Shown: in pieces, positions 56,741 through 64,000 of the stretch
Layout of the letters: each line of letters starts with the position of its first letter
How positions within the stretch are numbered: position 1 is the stretch's first letter
DNA from: Catonia carolina
Lineage: Eukaryota; Arthropoda; Insecta; Hemiptera; Achilidae
Assembly (NCBI GenBank): GCA_035578175.1
Contig: JAQMRL010000001.1
Location: 46,957,553 to 47,021,552, forward strand
Direction of reading: 5' to 3'
Length of the DNA stretch: 64,000 nucleotides
Notes under the pieces: model-generated
The model's database searches: none
What the model saw: the letters and a program-made list of their open reading frames with translations, nothing else
Told to the model about the DNA's origin: nothing
Program-made: the position numbers and the translations under genes

Positions 56741-57904
56741 TATACTGAGGTAAATAAAGTTTGTTAAAGTAATTAATTATTAATGAAACTCGCGAGCGAA
56801 TGATTTGAATTCTAACCCTAGGATATTCTTATAATAGTAGTCACCATTTTATCAAAAAATCCAGTCATAATTCTTTACCTGAAGTATATTATTTATTTAA
56901 ATTCCCTGGAGTAATATTATAAACACAGCAATATTATGTGATGTCGATGTTATTTTACAAATAGTTCATACATTTACACAAACATCATGTTCCAGCCTAA
57001 AATCTGTCCTCTAGCGGTTTTTTATAGCAAACTATTTCATTAAATTTATGTTAAATATTGTGATATTTTATTACAAAACCAGTGCTTAGCCAGTGCATGT
57101 CATCAACATTGTTTTGTTAATTATATTTCTAATTAATATCCAGGTGTTTTGTTACGAGTATTTCATGAACATTTCGCCCGTTGGCACGCCTCTGTGTTTT
57201 GGTCGGGCAGCCTGCCTACAAACCATTCCAGATACTAAACGCAGGACAAACAAGATGGCTGCACGAATGTTCCAACATAAATTCTCGAACAACTCGAAAT
57301 TTTAAAATGATATCCAATGCATGAAATATGTTAGCCTTTTTAAAAACTCGTTGCAACATATATTTGCTGTTCTGAGTATGAGTACATGTATATTTCGCTG
57401 TTCTGAGAACAGCTTTGAAAAATTTTAATTATTTTTTGAAAAAATGATGCTGCTTGTTTTCATTCTGGAAGGGCATAGTCCTTAACTTCAGTTCTGGAAC
57501 CTTAGATTCTGAAGTATAATTTTTTCTTTTTAAGTAGCCCAATTTTAATTTTAGTAACACCAAATGAGGAAGCCAGTCAATAAGAATTTTTTCTTCAGGG
57601 CTCTTTCCTCGTATTAAAAACTTTAAAATGTCATAAAATATTAAATATTAATATAGTCTTTAATTTGCTTTAATTAACAATTCGAATTTAGTATTATTAC
57701 TCTGTTTGAAAAGCATTAGAAAATTTCTTACAAAATTATCAAATAGTGTTGTAGTGTCTTAAGATTAAGGTAAAATTTCCTTAAAGAATTATTTTAACGT
57801 TTGTGAAAATCTTAAAGAAGTCTACTAAAAAAGTATTTCAGAGCAAAAATAAGAGATAAATATTCTCGTAATCTACATGTTTAATTTTTGAAGTTTCTTA
57901 ATAA
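56741..57904. other. A+T-rich DNA with a weak exon-like block
   Basis: Mostly unassigned. At 57144-57305 a block follows TTAATATCCAG (acceptor-like) and stays open as VFCYEYFMNISPVGTPLCFG, RAACLQTIPDTKRRTNKMAA, RMFQHKFSNNSKF to TAA. It is G+C-richer than its surroundings but has no recognised family; confidence that it is coding is low. Confidence 0.35.
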
Positions 57905-58260
57905 CAAGGTGGCAGTTCTAGCCTTGACGTACGGCAGTGTAGCATGAGTGATAAGGAGAAGGAAGGAAAGAAACATCCAAACTGAGGAAATGCAATTTTT
58001 AGGGCCTGGTAAGAGTTGTAAAAACCAGTCGAGATCAGAAATTAAGGTATTAGGAAAGAATTTAAAATTTTTTTACTCAACAAAAGTGAAATGTCATCGT
58101 GCTTAGTGGGTTGATCGTTTAAATAGAATGCCAGAAGGCAGCTTGCCTCGTGGAACTAGAAGATACAAACCACTGGGAAGTAGAGATATTGGCAGGCCAA
58201 AGAAAACATGGGTGTCGGAACAGGTAGAAACGCCTAACCCGTGAAGAGAAGAACAACAAC
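57905..58260 (+). mobile_element. RTE-like LINE tail (RT thumb to C-terminus)
   Basis: The plus strand reads VAVLALTYGSVA, a stop, VIRRRKERNIQTEEMQFLGP, GKSCKNQSRSEIKVLGKNLK, a stretch ending AWWVDRL-like with one stop, then LNRMPEGSLPRGTRRYKPLG and SRDIGRPKKTWVSEQVETPN followed by P, a stop and charged codons. This is the ordered tail of insect endonuclease-reverse transcriptases (LTYGSETW...R....IQ..EM+FLR..KG.TR.D..RN, L.RM.......PK....Y+P.G+RD+GRP++RW.......NP*REE). Compared with 54060-54680 it is a sister copy on the opposite strand. Confidence 0.88.
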
Positions 58261-59469
58261 AAGTTTCTAATTCCAGGTAGGTAGGCCAATATCTTGTAAA
58301 AGCGATGTTATTTACTTTAAAAATTTGTATTGAACGTTAAACTGTTCAGTTGGTGATTAAGTAATCGTATTAGGAGAATTGTTTTCAATGGAAGAGAACT
58401 CTCACATTAATATCTCTCTCGTGTAAATATGTTTTATGTTTACACTTGCTCTGAATGGTTTCTATGAGACGGGAAACAAGTATTTTATGTAAGATGCAGA
58501 CTGGAACGACCGTTATTCTGAAAGCATTAAGTTATCAGAAAGAAAGATAGATGTGAGAGACTACAAAGCCAGAATGAGAGGTATGTATGGTATAGTCTGT
58601 GCGAAAGAGAAAGAGAGAGAATAGAGTATGTGCGCGTTTTTGGAAGCCAAGGAGGCTAGATTTCTAGTAGGAATAAGTTTTCCAAAGTTTCACCAGCAAC
58701 TTTTCTCTCCCTTATGGGACCAACCTAAAGCTACTTTTCCAAAAGTTGTTCTAAAGTTGTAACACGCTATTCTGTTACTGGCCTTACCATCATACAGTTC
58801 GCATGTGTACTCTATTCTATATGAATGGTTTTATATATTTTGTTCTTTTGTGTGTTTGTGTAATATGTATGTGTATAAATGTGGTATCAAACAAAAGCTT
58901 TTCTGAAATCATCGCTTTTACCTTTCTAGAACAAAACTTCACCACCGCTGCTCCCCAACTTATATTTCAGCTATAAAACTCTAATACCCTCTCCAGTCGA
59001 AGTATTACTAGCGCTTGAAAAGGGGAGACCTACGTACAAAAAACAAAGAAAGAAACGGATTCTTCCAGTATGTATTTTGGCGGGGTAGACAGGGTTGTGT
59101 ATTAATACGACTAAAACTTGTATTTTATGTCACTGGTAAAAAGAAAAAGTATATAAGTTATTTCGGGCACACGTGATTAAAAAATATTTGGAAACATTTT
59201 TTGAAATAAACGTTTCCTCTAATTCATTGTTCACCCAACTGTCATTTGTATTTGTAATCAAGTTTTGTTTAAACATTTTACTTTTGTTTTCCGTATCCGT
59301 TTATTTTGATAAAAGGCCTATGATTTTAGTATAAATAACATTCATAACTTTACCTGTAAATATTTGATAAAAGAAATAAAACAGACTTCAATTCGCAAAT
59401 AGGCTTAATTCATCAACGGAGTCAAGAAAAACAAGCGAGCAAAAATCAATTTATCAAGACTTGAGAAAG
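58261..59469. other. Non-genic DNA
   Basis: No feature recognised. Somewhat G+C-richer patches at 58500-58760 and 58920-59060 have no readable family. Confidence 0.45.
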
Positions 59470-59650
59470 AGAAATAATATAAAAAATAGAAGCTAGGTTA
59501 ATCAATGCTTTGGATTTACGTTCAACTCTGCACATTAAAATAACGTCAGACGATGACGAGTGACAAACGAAAATAAGTGATCCCAAAAACGCCAGATTTG
59601 CTGGGAATTGAATCCAAGACCTCGTCATAGAAGCTAGTTGATCATGTAAT
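59470..59650 (-). repeat. tRNA-derived SINE copy (second SINE type)
   Basis: On the minus strand a tRNA-like head TTACATGATCAACTAGCTTC (A-box-like) is followed by GAGGTCTTGGATTCAATTCC (B box GGATTCAATTCC near 59605) and a body with CGTTTTTGGGATCACTTATT and CACTCGTCATCGTCTGACGT. GAGGTCTTGG-TTC-ATTCC followed by a CTCATCATC-like segment is typical of widespread insect tRNA SINEs. A 60-codon minus-strand frame here is an accident of the repeat. Confidence 0.7.
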
Positions 59651-60989
59651 GCTCAAATAGGGGACATGAACTAATATTGAAAATTAATTAATGTATGGAA
59701 CAAAGAGGTTTGAAAATAAAAATAAAATGGATTTTAATGAATGAAATCTTTGAAATTAAATTAAAACGAAATTGAAATTACAAAATTAACTTAATTTTTC
59801 TTGATATGGTTTGATATAATAATGATGACACGTTTGTATAATTATACTTATGTTAATGACTTTAAACTGAACAAAAGTTGTTGCAATATAAAATATATAT
59901 TGATGTAAAATGTTTTAATTAATTATTAATTTTTAACGAGCTCAAAAATTAGTAAGAGTGTATAGTTACGATTTTTTCTTCTTGTATTTAGCTGCCTACC
60001 AGTTAAGTTCTTGTCTATCCATCGATTGGGAATGAAATGGGATATTGAGACATTGTTGCCATCGGTTTTATAGTAGCTATTAGATTCTGTTACATTGTCA
60101 TCTGCTTGTTTTAAAAATCGTTAAGTTTTTCATATGGTTTGGTAATTCAAATGGATATTCTTCTAATTTATTTTTTATTATTTGTTTGTTAATCAGTTTA
60201 AATTATTTATGCAAAATTTTCTTTTCTATTGTTTCATAACTTCATCTTTACCTAATACATTTGAATCTTTGACTTCTGGAATAATTATTTATATTTCTTA
60301 TATTTTTTTCTTAAAATTTAGTTTCATATATTTTAATTTTGATTCAGAATATTTGAATATTAATTAGAAGTTACTTATCATGATGATTATCGATGATGAT
60401 TATTTTAATGATTTATTTAAATTCTTCAACAACTGAATTATTAACTTGACCTTCGGTTAACGATATAGCGAAGTATCGACTGCTATTCTACAATCACTAC
60501 TGATTAATTAAATGAATAGTTGTATAGTTTCAAAAATAATTAAGTCAATGTATGAAATTTGATACTATTTTATTAAACACACACGAAATCAAATGGACTG
60601 TATCACTGTTCAGCACACACTCACTCACCTGCTCACTGGTCCACGCACTCGAACTAGCTACGCACATGGCAGTAGTCAGCGCCCATTCACCCACACATTT
60701 TCACCACTCAACACATTCACACACAAATAAAACATTAATTAAATATTAACCAACTACACCATTAAACAATTAAAAGATTGGGAAGAACACAAATTATAGA
60801 CAAAATTATGTTTTAAAATAAAATAAAATAGATAGATTTTTTTGGTCTACCTGTGGAGGAATTGGCACATACGTAAGTCAGAGTTCTGTAAGTTCAGGAG
60901 AAACCAGTTAAAAATTAATATTTTTAACTTAACTTAATTTATTTACAATTTGTTAACAATTAACAATAAGAAAATTTAAATAAAACTGA
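59651..60989. other. A+T-rich non-genic DNA
   Basis: No recognised gene or mobile element. A C/A-rich patch with repeated CACTCAC/ACACATTC words lies at 60610-60730. Confidence 0.5.
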
Positions 60990-61605
60990 AATAATTTACT
61001 TGTAATGACTTTTTGTCTAACAACGCTGCAGCACCCACACTAGTTTTATTTTGGGAAGGTCTCTTAGCCATTGGGCACTTGAGCCTTTTGTCGTATGTCG
61101 CAAATGTATCTGCTCTGTATACGGGTTTGTGTGTATTTGAAATTGAATATGAAATGGATTATAAAGGTGGTTTGCTACGTCTATGACGTGTATTAAAAGT
61201 AAGCAGTTGTGTAGCGTGATGTTGGTGACGTAGTAAGGAACATTGTATGAATGTACCTTGTTTATTTTGTATTGTCTGAATGCATTTTGTTTGTGACGGT
61301 TTAGCAGAAACCCAATGTTGACGTAAGTCCAGAATAATCTTAAGAATGGTTTATGTGTTCATACTTTATTCTCTAAAAGTAAGAGCGTCTGTTCAAAACT
61401 CGTTTCAGTAAACAGAAGTGCGTTTTAAATTTGTGCAATGGTTTTTTTAATGTACGAGTACGTAGGGCTACGTCACGTCAGTCGCCCATTGAGATTTAAG
61501 CCAAGGTATCGAAAGTCATTACTGTGCGGAATCTGGATGTAATTAGTTGTAAGTACTACACCATTATCTTGTTTATGCCAGGTTATTTGTTAAGATTTCA
61601 GTAAA
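60990..61605 (-). mobile_element. Jockey-like LINE tail, frameshifted
   Basis: On the minus strand from about 61600: TWHKQDNGVVLTTNYIQIPH, SNDFRYLGLNLNGRLT (Jockey motif +YLG..LD.RLTW), a decayed stretch with TLLLLENKV (LSLENKVLLYKS) and LFWTYVNIGF (P.WTYG.QLW), then VPYYVTNITLHNCLLLIHVI (NAPWYVTN.TLH.DL.I) and DVANHLYNPFHIQFQIHTNP with an AQWLRDLP-like end (61060). Motif order and spacing match the Jockey clade, with several frameshifts and stops. It differs from the copy at 45681-46384 and is closer in motif wording to 29655-30080. Confidence 0.85.
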
Positions 61606-61689
61606 TAATTTCAATTTTCCACATTTTTTGAAAAATTAAAACAAAATTTATGAAAATAATTACATATTGTTTTTAAAAAAATAAGTATT

Positions 61690-62285
61690 TTTTTATATAT
61701 TCCTTTTATCGTGCCAATTTTTGTCAGATGCTGGCGATTATCAGGACTATTCTGATATTTTTGGCTGCTTTTCGGAACAACTCCGGAGTTCTTACCAAAC
61801 CAGGCCTTCAAATAGGTGAGATAGGAAATTCTTCAGAATTTCAGAATTCATTCTACGTAAGTCTTACATATTGGTGACTCTCCGCGTCCATAGTATCTTC
61901 AATATTCTTCTATAACACCAGAGTTTAAAAGCTTCGAGGTTTTGTTAGTCACCCTGTTTAAGTTTCAACTCTAGACACAATACAAAAGAACTTGAGAACA
62001 TAATTATAATACTCAGGAGTCGTAGTTTGGCATTTAGGCTTAGATCGTGGCTCTTAAAGGCTGGGTTTATTGAATTGAAGATATTTTTGGCTTTCTCAAT
62101 GTGGCATTATTTCCTTCGAGTTGGCTCACTCTTCGTTGATAATGGTGCCCAGATTTGGCTATTACGAGACTCGTTCCATTCTTTTCTGATTTATATAAAG
62201 GTTTATGCCACGGATGTCTTTTCTGCTGATAATGAATTTTGTTTACTTCCATCAGCTTCTGAAGTCCTTCCAATGGATTAGCAGA
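61690..62285 (-). mobile_element. LINE fragment (RT thumb to C-terminus)
   Basis: On the minus strand from 62280: LEGLQKLMEVNKIHYQQKRH, YKSEKNGTSLVIAKS, then in a shifted frame HIEKAKNIFNSINPAFKSHD and LSLNAKLRLLSIIIMFSSSF; next LELKLKQGD, and in another frame LEAFKLWCYRRILKILWTRR, VTNM and a broken C-terminal portion down to about 61690. These match the arthropod LINE sequence between the RT active site and the C-terminus (ESL.DLQ.L......, .I.KA+..F......+.SH.LSL..K+RL++CYV...LLYG.E.WTL......+LEAFE.W.YRR+LKI.W...VTN). A plus-strand 84-codon frame over it is antisense. Confidence 0.86.
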
Positions 62286-63547
62286 AACATTAGTAGTAGC
62301 AAAAACATTTTAGATGGTACTTATTTTTTTACTACCGAATGTCTATTTTTTAATTTTAGGGAAATTATTATATAATGAAATTTTTAGAATGTTTAATACA
62401 AGGATGTATAAATTTATAAAACCTAGTGTTATTTTTTACATTTAAGTTAAACGTAAAATGAAAACGAAATTGAATACTTTAAGTGCAAAGTCAAAAAAAT
62501 AAATTAGGAAGGAAGAGTAAATGGAGCGAGAAGTGTCATTCATTTATGTAATGGCGGTACACTTGGAAGACGTAGTGGTTTAGGAATGAGAATTTAGGAG
62601 TTACCAGAGTATCAGGTGACCCCCTCCTCAAACTTCTTTCGCATTCATGTATATATGTACTTTATATAAAATATCCTACTTCGTATATAATGGAATAAAT
62701 AATGATGATTGATGATTTGTGATTATTGAAAAGTTAATAAAACTTTTACTGAATCGAATTTCGAAAGTTAAATAAATTTTTCCAAACGCATTAAACACTC
62801 CATTATTTTACGCAACGAAAGTACTTCCAAGCGCATTTAATCATAATAGAAAAAAGTATATCAGTGGTTGTTTGATTTTGGCAGGAGATCTAAATTTTGT
62901 TATTAAAACTGTGCTTTTGTTTTTAAACAGGAAGCCAAGTGCTTAATGGTTTTACGAAAATTAAAAGTTGCGTGGAATATAACATTGGTATTTTTTTTGT
63001 CATTTGTCTCTTTATAAAAAATACAAAGAATAAGAAGGGGCAACGGATTTTAAGATAAATTATTACAATGAACCTGTTTTTTAAACACCATTCGAACAAA
63101 ATCTTTACTTTTATAAACAGTATTAAAAATTTGTTAATGCAATTCTCAGCGGATTAATACATCAATTCACGCGCATATATATATTTACCACCTATCATCT
63201 GTTTAGAGAATTGCTGTTAACACCAACGCGGAGTTGCAACAATGTCCATGTAATCAGAAGCAGTGAATTTTATGGTTTTGCTCTATTGTACATTTTTGGT
63301 GGAGAAGCAAAGCTTCAGTTTTAATTAATTAAGTATTTTATGTTAATGGTAATAAAAACAAAGAAGGTATTGTACTATATATCTATTTTTCTTCAGCTAT
63401 CAATGGTAACTGAATTAAGCCGTCCGGCTACCTTACGCAGTACTGGATTCTATAAGATTTGATTTCAAATCGACGCAACATGTTGTAAGCCTCGCCGGAG
63501 TGGAATAAGGTGGAAGCGGATGGGTGAAATAAAATACGCTCCTCAGT
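62286..63547. other. A+T-rich non-genic DNA
   Basis: No recognised feature. A slightly G+C-richer patch at 63415-63530 is unassigned. Confidence 0.5.
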
Positions 63548-63750
63548 ATTTTAATTAAAAATTTAATTATTTAAAAAGAAAAAAATAATTTGGTCCAGGA
63601 CCCCCTTTTTCTTGATACTAAGTGGCGTCCCAATACTACGCTTCACAGGATTTTTTTAATTACAAATTTAATTATTTAAAATAAAAAAAAAATAATAAAA
63701 TTGGTCTAGGACCTCCCTTAATTGACTACCTAATGTAACTTTTACTCCTC
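63548..63750. repeat. Imperfect tandem duplication, about 105-bp unit
   Basis: TTTTAATTAAAAATTTAATTATTTAAAA... then AATTTGGTCCAGGACCCCCT (63590 region) is followed by a second round: TTTAATTACAAATTTAATTA near 63655 and AAATTGGTCTAGGACCTCCC near 63698. The pair is diverged but in the same order. Confidence 0.75.
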
Positions 63751-64000
63751 ATCTAAACTTAACCTGTTACCACTTACAGACTATATGTCGATCGTTCATA
63801 TTCCGGAAAGGGCTGCCGGCACAGATGCTTCAAACCTCAGAGGGAGGTCAGCCTAATTTAGTGCCTTGGGCGCTTTTACCGCCATTTCCGGAAGACCACT
63901 GCAGGATCGACCTCTTAAATACTAAGTATAAATAATCGCTAAGTACGGGGCGAGTCAGAATTCCAGGAAATCCCACTATACATCTATATAATATAACCAC
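63751..64000. other. Unassigned G+C-richer window end
   Basis: Two TTCCGGAA-type blocks lie at about 63800 and 63885 around a G+C-richer stretch. No coding frame or known repeat is recognised, and the feature may continue beyond the window. Confidence 0.4.

Noticed and set aside
62027..62281. Plus-strand frame of 84 codons
   Set aside because: Antisense to a minus-strand LINE fragment with matching RT motifs.
1..64000. Prokaryotic or organellar origin
   Set aside because: Lack of dense genes, presence of LINE, SINE, mariner and Helitron-like remnants, and A+T-rich noncoding DNA all point to a eukaryotic nuclear genome.

Overview
This window looks like non-genic, transposon-filled DNA from an arthropod nuclear genome, most likely an insect. 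The evidence is the A+T-rich background with no long open reading frames, together with decayed mariner, pogo/Tigger and DUF4817-type IS630/Tc1/mariner elements, Jockey-like and RTE-like (endonuclease-reverse transcriptase) LINE tails, tRNA-derived SINEs, and a Helitron-like element. The mix of families would suit a large-genome hemipteran, but the sequence alone does not settle the order. I found no bacterial features (no operons, ribosome binding sites or CRISPR array) and no complete host gene. The best host-coding candidate is one 61-codon exon-like block at 25827-26009; three weaker candidates are near 42046, 52178 and 57144.

Layout. 1-9.8 kb: A+T-rich DNA with an RTE-like tail (1472-1868), a pair of direct repeats (5470/6168) and a second LINE tail (8175-8560). 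9.8-14.5 kb: a possible hAT scrap, a LINE fragment reaching back to the reverse transcriptase active-site region (10262-11090), a 673-bp Tigger/pogo-type element with TA duplications (11887-12559), a SINE (12716-12868) and a full-length but dead mariner (13137-14450). 16.6-18.7 kb: a SINE and a second mariner whose 5' part has been replaced by an inverted copy of its own 3' end. 18.76-23.37 kb: the most striking structure, a dispersed repeat (here called family DR-A) split by a minus-strand Helitron-like element (19262-22886) whose inside has expanded into a tandem array of about 440 bp units.

24-40 kb: more DR-A, fragments of DUF4817-type transposases (24690-24990, 35250-35310, 35345-36162), Jockey-like and RTE-like tails, a 610-bp deleted transposon with clear terminal inverted repeats (37299-37908), and a DR-A copy split by an RTE-like tail (38925-40135). 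44-51 kb: SINE, a well-preserved Jockey tail (45681-46384), a DUF4817-type copy split by a second tail of the same Jockey family with a 7-bp target duplication (48605-49880), and a local segmental duplication. 52-64 kb: the best-preserved SINE (52550-52882), RTE-like tails at 54060-54680, 57905-58260 and 61690-62285, an uninterrupted DR-A copy (55785-56740), a Jockey tail (60990-61605), and a short tandem duplication near the end.

How it fits together. Every LINE copy recognised is a 3'-terminal piece, as expected from 5'-truncated insertion; every DNA transposon is broken or internally deleted; several insertions are nested, giving a relative order of events. All assignments come from reading the translated sequence and comparing copies by eye. 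Boundaries without a stated target duplication or terminal repeat are approximate.
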